Shown: positions 33,436 through 41,514 of the stretch, piece after piece
How positions within the stretch are numbered: position 1 is the first letter of the stretch
How the letters are laid out: every line of letters starts with the position of its first letter
DNA from: Brevundimonas lenta
GTDB taxonomy: Bacteria > Pseudomonadota > Alphaproteobacteria > Caulobacterales > Caulobacteraceae
DNA: 64,000 bases
NCBI RefSeq assembly: GCF_014196335.1
Contig: NZ_JACIDM010000001.1
Coordinates: 558,001 to 622,000 of the forward strand
Direction of reading: 5' to 3'
Program-made: the position numbers and the translations under genes
Notes under the pieces: generated by a model
The model's input: the letters and a program-made list of their open reading frames with translations, nothing else
Database searches by the model: none
Told to the model about the DNA's origin: nothing

Positions 33436-33738
33436 ATGGCCGACGACTTCGACATCAACCGGATCGACGACGTGATCCACGGCCGCGTGCGGCTCGGCAT
33501 CATGGCCGTCCTGTCGGGAGTCGAGAGCGCCGACTTCAACACCCTGAAGTCCCGCCTCCAGACCACCGACGGCAATCTGTCGGTCCATCTGCGCAAGCTG
33601 GAGGACGCCGGTTTCGTCGCCGTCAACAAGCGGTTCGAGGGACGAAAGCCCCTGACCGAGGCGGCGATGACCCCGGCCGGACGCAAGGCCTTCGTCGCCT
33701 ACCTCGACGCCATGCAGGGCCTCGTCGGCAGGACGTGA
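33436..33738 (+). CDS. winged-helix transcriptional regulator
   Basis: This 100-residue protein is a single winged helix of the HTH_34/MarR-like type: VRLGIMAVLSGVESADFNTLKSRLQTTDGNLSVHLRKLEDAGFV, then a basic wing KRFEGRKPLTEAAMT. It probably binds the 19-bp palindrome at 32170 and controls its own operon. It starts 2 bp after the preceding stop, and its stop overlaps a GTG in the next frame. Confidence 0.88.
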   Translation: MADDFDINRIDDVIHGRVRLGIMAVLSGVESADFNTLKSRLQTTDGNLSVHLRKLEDAGFVAVNKRFEGRKPLTEAAMTPAGRKAFVAYLDAMQGLVGRT

Positions 33739-33770
33739 CGGGGCCTTGCGGACGGTCTAGACCGGCCCTC

Positions 33771-34550
33771 ATGATGGACCGCATTCACCGCTTCGACGCG
33801 CTCGACAATTTCCGCGACTACGGCGACTACGCCACCGCCGCGGGCCGCCATCTGACGCGTGGCCGGCTGTTCCGCTCGGCGCACCAGGCGCGGGTCAGCG
33901 AGGCCGATCTGGACCGCCTCGGCGGCCTCGGCATCGGCACGATCGTCGACCTGCGTCGCCGCGGCGAACGCCGTGACCAGCCGTCGAAACGCCCCGTCGG
34001 CTGGACCGGCCAGGTCCTCGAAAGCGACCTCGGCTCCGATGGCGAGGCGCCGCACATCACCTTCCTCAGGACCTCGGACCTGACCGTCGACGCCGGTCGC
34101 CGCTTCATGACCGACACCTACGGCCAGCTGCCCTTCGACCCCGCCCACCTCGATCTCTTCGCCCGCTATTTCCGCGCTCTGGGCGACGGCGAGGGGGCGG
34201 TGCTGATCCACTGCGCGGCGGGCAAGGACCGCACCGGCATGCTCGCCGCCCTGACCCATCACCTGCTCGGCGTGCACCACGACGACATGATCGCCGACTA
34301 TCTGCTGACCAACACCGCCGTCGATCTCGAGGGCCGCGCCCCGGCCATCGCCCGCCAGCTCGAGGCCATGACCGGCCGGGTCGCCTCCCACGACGCCGTC
34401 GTCGCCTTCCTCGGCGTGGAGCCGGTCTATCTCGAGACCGCCTTCGCTGAAATCCAGGCCCGTCACGGCTCGCTCGACGCCTATCTGGAAAAGGCCCTCG
34501 GCGTCGACGCCGCCCTGCGCGACCGTATCGGCGAGCGGCTGGCGGCGTGA
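33771..34550 (+). CDS. tyrosine-protein phosphatase (Y_phosphatase3 type)
   Basis: This 259-residue cytosolic enzyme has the P-loop HCAAGKDRTG (catalytic Cys, Arg) and the early NFRDYGDY and LFRSAHQARVSEAD segments typical of LipA/IphP-like bacterial tyrosine phosphatases. The family also hydrolyses phosphoinositides or phosphoserine; the substrate is unknown. ATGs at 33771 and 33774 are both possible starts. Its stop overlaps the pabB start as GTGA. Confidence 0.9.
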   Translation: MMDRIHRFDALDNFRDYGDYATAAGRHLTRGRLFRSAHQARVSEADLDRLGGLGIGTIVDLRRRGERRDQPSKRPVGWTGQVLESDLGSDGEAPHITFLRTSDLTVDAGRRFMTDTYGQLPFDPAHLDLFARYFRALGDGEGAVLIHCAAGKDRTGMLAALTHHLLGVHHDDMIADYLLTNTAVDLEGRAPAIARQLEAMTGRVASHDAVVAFLGVEPVYLETAFAEIQARHGSLDAYLEKALGVDAALRDRIGERLAA

Positions 34551-35836
34551 CCCTCGCGTCGGTCGAGCGCCGCGCCCATCCGTGGCGCGACCCGCTGGCC
34601 GTCGCCGCCGGCCTCCGCCATCGCGACGGCGCCCTGGCCCTGCTCTCCGACGGCGGGCCTCTCGGCCGTTGGTCCTTCGTCGCCGCCGATCCCGACCTGG
34701 TCCGCATCGAGCCGGTCGGCGAGCGCCTCGACATCCTGCGCGATCCGGCCTTCGCCTCCGGCGTCGTCGGCCTCCTCGCCTATGACGCCGGCGCCCGTCC
34801 CGCCACCGGCCTGCGCGAGCCACTCTGGCCCGACCTCATGCTGGCCCGCTACCCGGCCATGCTCGCCTTCGACCACGAGACCCGGACGGCCTTCGCCATC
34901 GGCCGGGGAGTGGACGACGCCTCAGCCCGCGCCGCCGCGGAGCGGGCCGGGGCCTGGCTCGGCGAAGCCGTCGAGCCCGCCGCCCCGCCGCCGCCCGCAA
35001 CCCGCTTCCAGCCCGAGGCGCCCGAGTCCGCCTACACCGACGCCGTCGCCGACGTCGTCGCCCGCATCGCCGCCGGCGAACTCTTCCAGGCCAACATCGC
35101 CCGGGCCTGGACCGGAGAACTCCGCCCCGACGCCGACCCCTTCGACGTCATGCTGCGTCTGGCGGACCGGGCCTCGGCCTACGGCGCCTTCTGGCGGCTG
35201 GGCGACCGGGCCCTGGTGTCCAACTCGCCCGAACTTTTCCTGACCTTCGATCCGGAAACCCGCCGCATCGAGACCCGTCCGATCAAGGGCACCCGGCCGC
35301 GCGATCCCGACCCCGCCCGCGACGCCGCCCTCGCCGCCGAGCTCCAGGCCAGCGCCAAGGACCGCGCCGAAAACCTCATGATCGTCGACCTGATGCGCAA
35401 CGACCTGGCCCGCGCCGCTGCGCCCGGCTCCGTCCGCGTCGAACGCCTGTTCGAGGTCGAGCCGCTGGCCACCGTCCACCACCTCGTCTCCACCGTCGCC
35501 GCCGAGGCGCGGGCCGACGTCGCCGCCGCCGACCTGCTGGAAGCGACCTTCCCGCCCGGCTCGATCACCGGCGCGCCCAAGCATCAGGCCATGAAGGTGA
35601 TCGCCGGCCACGAACCGCCGCGCGGTCCCTGGTGCGGCAGCCTGTTCCACATCGAGGAAGGCGGCCTGACCGCGTCAGTGCTGATCCGCACCGCGTCGTT
35701 CGAGCTGGAAGAGGGCGTCTGGCGCTACCGCACCCTGGCCGGCGCCGGCATCGTCGCCGACAGCGATCCCGCCGCCGAGCTGGCTGAAACCGACGCCAAG
35801 ATACGCGCCCTGCGCGAGGCCCTGATCGGCCCCTAG
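34547..35836 (+). CDS. pabB: aminodeoxychorismate synthase component I
   Basis: PabB converts chorismate and ammonia to 4-amino-4-deoxychorismate for folate synthesis. The 429-residue protein has an N-terminal domain, ANIARAWTGEL, the lysine-containing PIKGTRPR motif that marks PabB rather than TrpE (PIAGT), and the FPPGSITGAPK and ETDAKIRAL motifs. No pabA or pabC is adjacent. The GTG start at 34547 overlaps the preceding stop. Its TAG shares CTAG with the convergent pilus gene's stop. Confidence 0.93.
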   Translation: MTLASVERRAHPWRDPLAVAAGLRHRDGALALLSDGGPLGRWSFVAADPDLVRIEPVGERLDILRDPAFASGVVGLLAYDAGARPATGLREPLWPDLMLARYPAMLAFDHETRTAFAIGRGVDDASARAAAERAGAWLGEAVEPAAPPPPATRFQPEAPESAYTDAVADVVARIAAGELFQANIARAWTGELRPDADPFDVMLRLADRASAYGAFWRLGDRALVSNSPELFLTFDPETRRIETRPIKGTRPRDPDPARDAALAAELQASAKDRAENLMIVDLMRNDLARAAAPGSVRVERLFEVEPLATVHHLVSTVAAEARADVAAADLLEATFPPGSITGAPKHQAMKVIAGHEPPRGPWCGSLFHIEEGGLTASVLIRTASFELEEGVWRYRTLAGAGIVADSDPAAELAETDAKIRALREALIGP

Positions 35837-36369
35837 CAGTTGGTGCAGGGGATCTGCGTCACCGTCCGCGGCCGCAGGAAATAGCGGTGCGAGAAATGCG
35901 TCACCTTCGGCATCAGATAGTCCGCCGGCGAGTCGTAGTCGTAGGTCGCCTCGGACATGATGACGCTCTCGCCGGCCGTGATCACATCGGCCGGGATCGT
36001 CACCGGATCGCCGGGCTTGAGCGCGGTCATCCCGCTGCCCCGGCTCCAGTTGACGGTCACCACGCCCTTGTTGTCCATCGACACGCTGCTCACCCGCTGC
36101 TTGAGCGACGCCGTCGTGAACGGCTTCATGATCAGGCCGCCGATGCTGAAGATCTCGTCGACATCCGTCTTGGTCACGGTCTGCTGCTGTGACACCAGAT
36201 CGGCCACCATGGACGCCACATGGCCCATCCGCTTCTGGGCCATATAGCCCTGACAGAACTCGGACATGCCCAGGTAGAAGGCGATCAGGATCGGGGCCAG
36301 CAGGGCGAACTCGACGGCCGACATGCCGCGCTCGTCGCTCGCCAGACGGCGGATCAGGGAACGTCTCAT
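35833..36369 (-). CDS. TadE/TadG-like minor pilin
   Basis: This 178-residue protein has a short basic N terminus, then a prepilin-like site and helix: DERG followed by MSAVEFALLAPILIAFYLG (Glu at +5 after the Gly). The soluble C-terminal domain ends in a Cys-x-x-Cys (PCTNC). TadE-like pseudopilins are processed by the prepilin peptidase and are needed for Flp pilus assembly. It starts with an ATGA overlap after the companion gene at 36366-36944. Confidence 0.85.
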   Translation of the reverse strand: MRRSLIRRLASDERGMSAVEFALLAPILIAFYLGMSEFCQGYMAQKRMGHVASMVADLVSQQQTVTKTDVDEIFSIGGLIMKPFTTASLKQRVSSVSMDNKGVVTVNWSRGSGMTALKPGDPVTIPADVITAGESVIMSEATYDYDSPADYLMPKVTHFSHRYFLRPRTVTQIPCTNC

Positions 36370-36944
36370 GGCGTCGCCGGCGGGGTTGCGGGAAGGGTCG
36401 GGTTGAACGGCTCGTTGCGGAACGCCGTGGTCGAGGTCAGGCGAACCGTCCCGTCCTTCAGACGCGACAGGCCCTGGGCCATGAAGGTCGTCAGCAGCGG
36501 CTGCTTGTACCAGACCCGCACCAGCATCAGCTGACGCGGCGCGCCGTTGGTGTAGGTCAGGCCGCCTTCGTCGAACGTGCCGCCGGCCATGGGATCGGGC
36601 GGCGGGGTGCTGAAGTTGGCGATCACCCGCACGTCGACCGTCGCGCGGGTGGCGCAGTCGGCCGAGAAGATGCTCATCCGGCTGCACACCCCGTTCTTGA
36701 ACTGGGTGGCGGTCATGTTCTGCGCCTGGGCCTGACCGGTGCGGATCAGGCGGCCCGTCTCGATGGTGGCGTTCTCCAGCACGGAGTCGGTGACGAACAC
36801 CAGGCTCAGCTCGAGGATGGCGAACATCATCAGGCAGAAGGGCAGGGCGACCATGCCGAACTCGATGGCCACCGAGCCGTCCTCGGCGCGGACCAGTCCG
36901 CGACGGCGACGGCTTAACTTCTGGGCAAGACGCCGGAACGCCAT
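36366..36944 (-). CDS. TadE-like minor pilin
   Basis: This 192-residue protein has a basic leader (KLSRRRRGLVRAEDG), then SVAIEFGMVALPFCLMMFAILELSLVF, a prepilin-type helix with Glu at +5 after Gly. The C-terminal soluble part contains a cysteine pair (VCSRM...DCATRA) and a proline-rich tail. It lies between the CpaC-N-like gene and the second TadE-like gene, all on one strand and closely packed, divergent from the pilins. Confidence 0.85.
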   Translation of the reverse strand: MAFRRLAQKLSRRRRGLVRAEDGSVAIEFGMVALPFCLMMFAILELSLVFVTDSVLENATIETGRLIRTGQAQAQNMTATQFKNGVCSRMSIFSADCATRATVDVRVIANFSTPPPDPMAGGTFDEGGLTYTNGAPRQLMLVRVWYKQPLLTTFMAQGLSRLKDGTVRLTSTTAFRNEPFNPTLPATPPATP

Positions 36945-36951
36945 GGCCGGA

Positions 36952-37374
36952 CTACTGCGCGGAAGGATCGGCTGCGGCGGGGCCCGAGGTGCCGCGCAGC
37001 GACGGGGAGCACGAGCTGGCGCAGGCCATTTCGGTCGCCTGCGGGCCGCGCCACACGCGGACGCGTCCGCCGCCGTCGCCGGCGGTGACCACGACCTGGC
37101 TCTGGAAGACCGTGCGGCCGATGGTGTCCACGGCGACGACCTCGGTCACGCCATAGCCCTTGCCGGTGATGTAGAGCGTGTTCGCATCCACGACGGTGAC
37201 GTCGGCGATCGCCGGATTGCCGACGATGACCGAGCCGGCCGGGCCGCGCAGCTGGACGCGCGTGGCCTGGTCGATCTCGACGTTCAGACGGCTGGACTGG
37301 GCGAGCACCGCGGCGGGCGCCGCCAGCAGGGCGGTCGCGGCGAGGGCGGCGGCGAGGCGAAGCGGGTGGATCAT
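36952..37374 (-). CDS. pilus assembly protein with CpaC-type N-terminal domain
   Basis: This 140-residue protein has a signal peptide ending AVLA and an 80-residue domain (LNVEIDQATRVQLRGPAGSVIVGNPAIADVTVVDANTLYITGKGYGVTEVVAVD) that matches the N-terminal domain preceding secretin in CpaC. No secretin domain follows, only a short Cys-containing tail (ACASSC). It probably acts in the periplasm with the CpaC secretin. I use the ATG at 37374 behind GGAAGA; it leads the minus-strand pilus operon. Confidence 0.8.
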   Translation of the reverse strand: MIHPLRLAAALAATALLAAPAAVLAQSSRLNVEIDQATRVQLRGPAGSVIVGNPAIADVTVVDANTLYITGKGYGVTEVVAVDTIGRTVFQSQVVVTAGDGGGRVRVWRGPQATEMACASSCSPSLRGTSGPAAADPSAQ

Positions 37375-37513
37375 GGCGACGTCTTCCATTGAACGGGCGC
37401 GCGCGTGAGCGTGATCCGGACGTTTGCGCCGCAATCCTCAAGAAAGTCTGAAATCCGATTCGTCGTTGGTTCGCTGCACCAAGTCTAGAAGGCGTCAGAA
37501 GAAGTTTTCACAG

Positions 37514-37528
37514 TAAACAAGTGAGTAA
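37514..37528 (+). promoter_or_regulatory. TAAA-N7-GTAA element before pilin 1 (CtrA-like)
   Basis: TAAA and GTAA are separated by 7 bases, close to the CtrA box TTAA-N7-TTAA. The same element with the same spacing precedes pilin 2. In Caulobacter the pilin gene is a CtrA target; binding here is inferred. A TTAACCC half site also occurs at 37549. Confidence 0.4.
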
Positions 37529-37665
37529 CCACGACCAGCGACCGGCCCTTAACCCATATGCGCGATAACCATCCTGCGTTCTGGGGGTCAAGCGGGCTGC
37601 CGGCTCCCCCCGAGTCCAGATTAGCTCGCTTTGATCCTCTCACTTCTTTCCAGGGAACAGACACA

Positions 37666-37845
37666 ATGACCAAGTTCGTTTCGAAGTTCATGTCCGACGA
37701 GTCGGGCGCCACCGCCATCGAGTACGGCCTGATCGCCGCCCTGATCGCCGTCGTGATCATTTCGGCCGTGACCGCTCTGGGCACGACCATCAAGAGCAAG
37801 TTCAACGAAGTCGTGACCGGCATGGGCGGCACCGCCGGCACCTAA
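37666..37845 (+). CDS. pilA: Flp/Fap-type pilin, copy 1
   Basis: This 59-residue class IVb prepilin is the major subunit of the Tad pilus. A short leader (MTKFVSKFMSDESG) is cut after Gly by CpaA. The mature part begins ATAIEYGLIAALIAVVIISAV, with Glu at +5 and the EY pair, then a short hydrophilic tail ending GTAGT. It differs from copy 2 by a single residue (Ser here, Gly there, in the IKxKF segment). The ATG at 37666 gives the correct leader, and a strong terminator follows. Confidence 0.95.
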   Translation: MTKFVSKFMSDESGATAIEYGLIAALIAVVIISAVTALGTTIKSKFNEVVTGMGGTAGT

Positions 37846-37870
37846 GCCGACCGTCGCGAATGAAACCGGC

Positions 37871-37902
37871 GAAGGGCCGGGGCGGAAACGCCCCGGCCCT
37901 TC
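37871..37902 (+). terminator. strong terminator hairpin after pilin 1
   Basis: A perfect 14-bp stem (GAAGGGCCGGGGCG with its complement) closes a GAAA tetraloop and ends in TTCTGTC. It would stop most transcription before pilin 2 and stabilise the pilin 1 mRNA. Confidence 0.8.
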
Positions 37903-37940
37903 TGTCATGCGGTCCAGGCGCCTCGATCGAAAGATCGGGG

Positions 37941-37955
37941 TAAACGGCGAAGTAA
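37941..37955 (+). promoter_or_regulatory. TAAA-N7-GTAA element before pilin 2 (CtrA-like)
   Basis: This is the same paired element as before pilin 1, 113 bp from the start codon (138 bp in copy 1). It indicates that copy 2 keeps its own promoter after the terminator. A TTTAACC half site follows at 37974. Confidence 0.4.
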
Positions 37956-38067
37956 ACACGTTCGTATGCTTGGATTTAACCTGAGCCGTACAGAGTTCAG
38001 GTGTTCAGGGGGCGCCGGGTCACCGACCACCCCGCAAGCTGCACCCCCGATCGGGAGAGGGAATCCA

Positions 38068-38247
38068 ATGACCAAGTTCGTTTCGAAGTTCATGTCCGAC
38101 GAGTCGGGCGCCACGGCCATCGAGTACGGCCTGATCGCCGCCCTCATCGCCGTTGTCATCATTTCGGCCGTGACCGCGCTCGGCACGACCATCAAGGGCA
38201 AGTTCAACGAAGTCGTGACGGGCATGGGCGGCACCGCCGGCACCTAA
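38068..38247 (+). CDS. pilA: Flp/Fap-type pilin, copy 2
   Basis: This 59-residue prepilin is identical to copy 1 except for one Ser-to-Gly change in the tail. Leader, cleavage Gly and Glu+5 are unchanged. Nucleotide differences between the copies within the gene are few and mostly silent, implying recent duplication or gene conversion. A GAATC (GAnTC) methylation site lies 2 bases before the ATG, inside the ribosome-binding region. Confidence 0.95.
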   Translation: MTKFVSKFMSDESGATAIEYGLIAALIAVVIISAVTALGTTIKGKFNEVVTGMGGTAGT

Positions 38248-38274
38248 GCCACTTCGTCGAAGTAAGCGTATCGG

Positions 38275-38309
38275 GGGCCGGAGCGGAAACGCTCCGGCCC
38301 TTTCGCTTT
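38275..38309 (+). terminator. terminator hairpin after pilin 2
   Basis: An 11-bp stem (GGGCCGGAGCG with CGCTCCGGCCC) closes a GAAA loop and is followed by TTTCGCTTT. It is homologous in design to the pilin 1 terminator but with different stem bases. cpaA begins 44 bp later and presumably has its own promoter. Confidence 0.8.
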
Positions 38310-38352
38310 GCGCTCAACCCGGCCTTAACGCGTCCATGTCAGATCAAGGGTC

Positions 38353-38865
38353 ATGGATATCGTCAGCCTGGTCCTCCTCGCCGTCATGCCGGCCCTCGTC
38401 ATCGTCGCGGGGCTGAAGGACCTGACGTCCATGAAGATCCCGAACTGGATCTCGGGCCTGCTGATCCTGTTCTTCTTCCCGACCGCCCTGGCCGTCGGCC
38501 TGCCGCCTCTCGATATCGCCATTCACCTGGGCGTGGCCGTCGCGGCGCTGCTGGTCGGCATGGGCATGTTCGCCCTGCGCTGGATCGGCGGCGGCGACGC
38601 CAAGCTGATGGCCGCCGCCTGCCTGTGGCTGGGCCTGTCCGGGTCGGGAATGTTCCTGCTGTGGACCGGCGTGATGGGCGGCCTCTTCTGCCTGATCCTG
38701 CTGTTCGCCCGCATGCACTCGCGGCCCTACCTGGCGGGCGCCCCGGGCTGGGTCGTTCAGCTGATGGAGCCGAAGGGGGACATTCCCTACGGCGTGGCGA
38801 TCGCAGCCGGCGCATTGATGGCCTACGAGGCCTCGCCGCTGATGGAACGATTCATCGCCGGCTAG
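38353..38865 (+). CDS. cpaA: prepilin peptidase CpaA
   Basis: CpaA is the membrane aspartyl protease that cleaves Flp prepilins and TadE-like proteins. The 170-residue protein has six membrane helices and both catalytic aspartates, in KDLTSMKIPN near residue 23 and in the GGGDAKL motif near 77-83. It lacks the N-methyltransferase half of classical PilD. The ATG at 38353 follows the pilin terminator. Confidence 0.95.
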   Translation: MDIVSLVLLAVMPALVIVAGLKDLTSMKIPNWISGLLILFFFPTALAVGLPPLDIAIHLGVAVAALLVGMGMFALRWIGGGDAKLMAAACLWLGLSGSGMFLLWTGVMGGLFCLILLFARMHSRPYLAGAPGWVVQLMEPKGDIPYGVAIAAGALMAYEASPLMERFIAG

Positions 38866-38978
38866 GCGTTCGGGGAACGCCGACTTAGGCCCGCGTTAAC
38901 CCGGCCCCGGCATGGTTCTTAACGGTAGGGGGCCAGTAGACCGGTAAGCGGTCGGTCCGGCCCTGCCGGAGATCGCCG

Positions 38979-39896
38979 ATGAAGCCCGCCCGTATCATCG
39001 TAATCTGCGTCGCCGCCGTGGCCGCTATCGGTCTGGCGCTGGTCGTGCGCGCCATGGGGTCGCCTTCGGGGGAACCCGCCGCCGCGGCCGCCGCCGCCGA
39101 GCCGGCCAAACCCATGGCCAAGGTGCTGATCGCCGCCAAGGACCTGCAGCCCGGTCAGCGTCTGACGGAGAGCGACATGGACTGGAAGGACTGGCCGGTC
39201 GACGAGGTCAATCCGGCCTTCATCACCGACGGCACTGTTCCGATCCCGACCGCCGCCGCCCCGGCCGCTGCCGAAAAGGGAGACAAGCCCGAGGGCGCCG
39301 TCGCTTCGGTGACCCGTGCCGCGACCGATCTCGCCACCGGCGGAGCCAAGGCGGACTACGTCGGCTCGGTGGTGCGCGAACCCATTCTGGCCGGCGAGCC
39401 CATCGTCATGCGCAAGATCGTGCGCGCCGGGGACAGCGGCTATATGGCCGCCTATCTCGAGCCCGGCATGCGGGCCATGGCCATCCGCGTCACGGTCGAG
39501 ACCGCCGCAGGCGGCTTCATCCTGCCCGGCGACCGCGTCGATGTGGTCCTGACGCGCGAGACGACGCTGTCGAACCTGGGCGCGTCAGAGAACGACCGGT
39601 CGAAATTCAGCTCGGCGACGGTCATGCAGAACATCAAGGTGCTGGCCATCGACCAGTCGACCCGGGCCGGCGACGACGAGCAGGCCGTGATTGGCGCGAC
39701 GGCGACCCTCGAGGTCGGCCCGCGTGACGCGGAATCGCTCGCCCTCGCCAAGTCCGAAGGCGAACTGAGCCTGGTCCTGCGCTCCTACGCTGACACCGCC
39801 GGGCCGTCCGGAAGCGTCTCGCCCGCGCGTCGTCAGCAGTCGTCCGCTGTCCGGGTCTACCGCGGCGGCGCTCCTGAAGTTGTGGTGGTCCAATGA
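38979..39896 (+). CDS. cpaB: Flp pilus assembly protein CpaB
   Basis: This 305-residue periplasmic/inner-membrane protein has one N-terminal helix (IIVICVAAVAAIGLALVV), then an SAF domain (KVLIAAKDLQPGQRLTESDM...EPILAGEPIV) and the RcpC/CpaB domain (GMRAMAIRV...GGFILPGDRVDVVLTR). It is thought to link the secretin to the inner-membrane complex. A 50-residue Ala/Glu/Lys insertion between the SAF halves is unusual. The stop overlaps the cpaC start (ATGA). Confidence 0.93.
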   Translation: MKPARIIVICVAAVAAIGLALVVRAMGSPSGEPAAAAAAAEPAKPMAKVLIAAKDLQPGQRLTESDMDWKDWPVDEVNPAFITDGTVPIPTAAAPAAAEKGDKPEGAVASVTRAATDLATGGAKADYVGSVVREPILAGEPIVMRKIVRAGDSGYMAAYLEPGMRAMAIRVTVETAAGGFILPGDRVDVVLTRETTLSNLGASENDRSKFSSATVMQNIKVLAIDQSTRAGDDEQAVIGATATLEVGPRDAESLALAKSEGELSLVLRSYADTAGPSGSVSPARRQQSSAVRVYRGGAPEVVVVQ

Positions 39897-41503
39897 ACCG
39901 TATGATCGCCGTCGCCATGGCGGCCCTGACCGTCGTCGCGACCTCGCCGGTGACCCCGGTCCAGGCGCAAAGCCGCGCCGCCGTTTCGATGGGGTCGCAG
40001 TCGCAGCTCATCAGCCTGCCGCGTGGGTCGTCGATGGCCGTGGATCTGCCGGCCGACGCCCGTGACGTGATCGTCCCGAACCCGGGCGTGGCCGAGGCCA
40101 TGCTGCATTCGCCGCGCCGCATCACCATCATCGGTCTCGCGCCAGGTGAAACGGACGCCGTCGTTCTCGACAACGCCGGCCGCACTATCCTGTCGCTGCG
40201 CGTCCGCGTGGACGCCGGCGTGTCGGCCCTGCAGGACACGCTCGACCGGATCATGCCCGGCTCGAACGTTCACGCCGAGGCGGTGAACGACAGCGTCGTC
40301 CTGACCGGCACCGTCTACAGCCCCGGCGAGGCGGACCGCGCCAGCCAGGTCGCCCGCGCCTTCGTCGCCGCGCCCGAGAAGGTCATCAACATGATGACCA
40401 TCGCCGGCTCGGACCAGGTGATGGTCAAGGCCCGCATCGTCGAGGTGCAGCGCAGCGCTGTGAAGCAGCTGGGCCTGTCGACCGACGTCGTCGTCAACCA
40501 GGGCACCACGTCGTGGGGCATGGGCCGCGCCAACAGCTTCGCCGTCAACGGCGCCCTGCTGGGCGGAGGCGGCGTCTGCTTCGGCGAACAGGACGCGCGC
40601 ACGACCAACATCAGCAACTCGGTTGGAAGCACCGTCCAGACGGGTTCCGGCACCGAAGCCATCACCACGGTCAACGACATCGATCGTGTGTTCAACATCG
40701 GCGGCGTTGATTTCATCGACGGCACCATCACGAACAGCACCACCAGCAACAGCACCAGCAACGTCCTCTCGAACCTCGCATCCACGGTCTTCAAGACGGT
40801 CACGGGCACAAACGCCTCGGCCTGTCTCGCGGCGTTCGAGCGCGTCGGCCTGGTCCGCACCCTGGCGGAGCCCAATCTGACCTCGGTCAACGGCGAGAAC
40901 GCCGAGTTCCTGGCCGGCGGCGAGTTCCCGGTGCCGGTCGGTCGCGACGACGACGGCAACATCACCATCGCCTTCAAGCCCTACGGCGTGCGTCTGGCCT
41001 TCCGCCCGATCGTGCTGTCGGAAGGCCGTATCTCGCTGCAGCTCTCGACCGAGGTGTCGGAGCTGACGACCAACGGCGCCTTCACGCTCGGCGCCACCGG
41101 CGAGAACGCCCTGGTCATCCCGGCCCTGAACGTGCGGCGCACGTCGAACACGGTCGAACTGCCCTCGGGCGGCTCGCTGATGATCGCCGGCATGCTGCGC
41201 GAAGACACCCGTCAGAACATCGACACCCTGCCGGGCATCGGCGAACTGCCGGTTCTCGGGGCCCTGTTCCGGTCGCGCGACTATCTGTCGGGCGAGACCG
41301 AGCTCGTGATCATCGTCGAGGCCTACATCGTGTCGCCGACCTCGGCGGGCTCGCTGCAGACGCCGGCTGACGGCCTGATCATCGCCAATGACGCCCAGAC
41401 CATCCTGTTCGGCCAACTGAACCAGCACTACGCGCCCCGCGAAACGGCCCAGGCCGCGCCGGCCGCCGGCTGGAGCGGGCCGGTCGGCTATGTGATCGAG
41501 TGA
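39893..41503 (+). CDS. cpaC: Flp pilus secretin CpaC
   Basis: CpaC forms the outer-membrane channel of the Tad pilus. The 536-residue protein has a signal peptide, the pilus N-terminal domain (SLPRGSSMAVDLPADARDV), a BON-like segment (VVLTGTVYSPGEADRASQ), and the secretin domain with VPVGR and the late LPSGGSLMIAGML...LPGIGELPVLGALFRS signature. A Thr/Ser/Asn-rich loop (about residues 275-300) lies within the secretin region. It overlaps cpaB by ATGA. Confidence 0.95.
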   Translation: MNRMIAVAMAALTVVATSPVTPVQAQSRAAVSMGSQSQLISLPRGSSMAVDLPADARDVIVPNPGVAEAMLHSPRRITIIGLAPGETDAVVLDNAGRTILSLRVRVDAGVSALQDTLDRIMPGSNVHAEAVNDSVVLTGTVYSPGEADRASQVARAFVAAPEKVINMMTIAGSDQVMVKARIVEVQRSAVKQLGLSTDVVVNQGTTSWGMGRANSFAVNGALLGGGGVCFGEQDARTTNISNSVGSTVQTGSGTEAITTVNDIDRVFNIGGVDFIDGTITNSTTSNSTSNVLSNLASTVFKTVTGTNASACLAAFERVGLVRTLAEPNLTSVNGENAEFLAGGEFPVPVGRDDDGNITIAFKPYGVRLAFRPIVLSEGRISLQLSTEVSELTTNGAFTLGATGENALVIPALNVRRTSNTVELPSGGSLMIAGMLREDTRQNIDTLPGIGELPVLGALFRSRDYLSGETELVIIVEAYIVSPTSAGSLQTPADGLIIANDAQTILFGQLNQHYAPRETAQAAPAAGWSGPVGYVIE

Positions 41504-41514
41504 GGACCCCCGTG

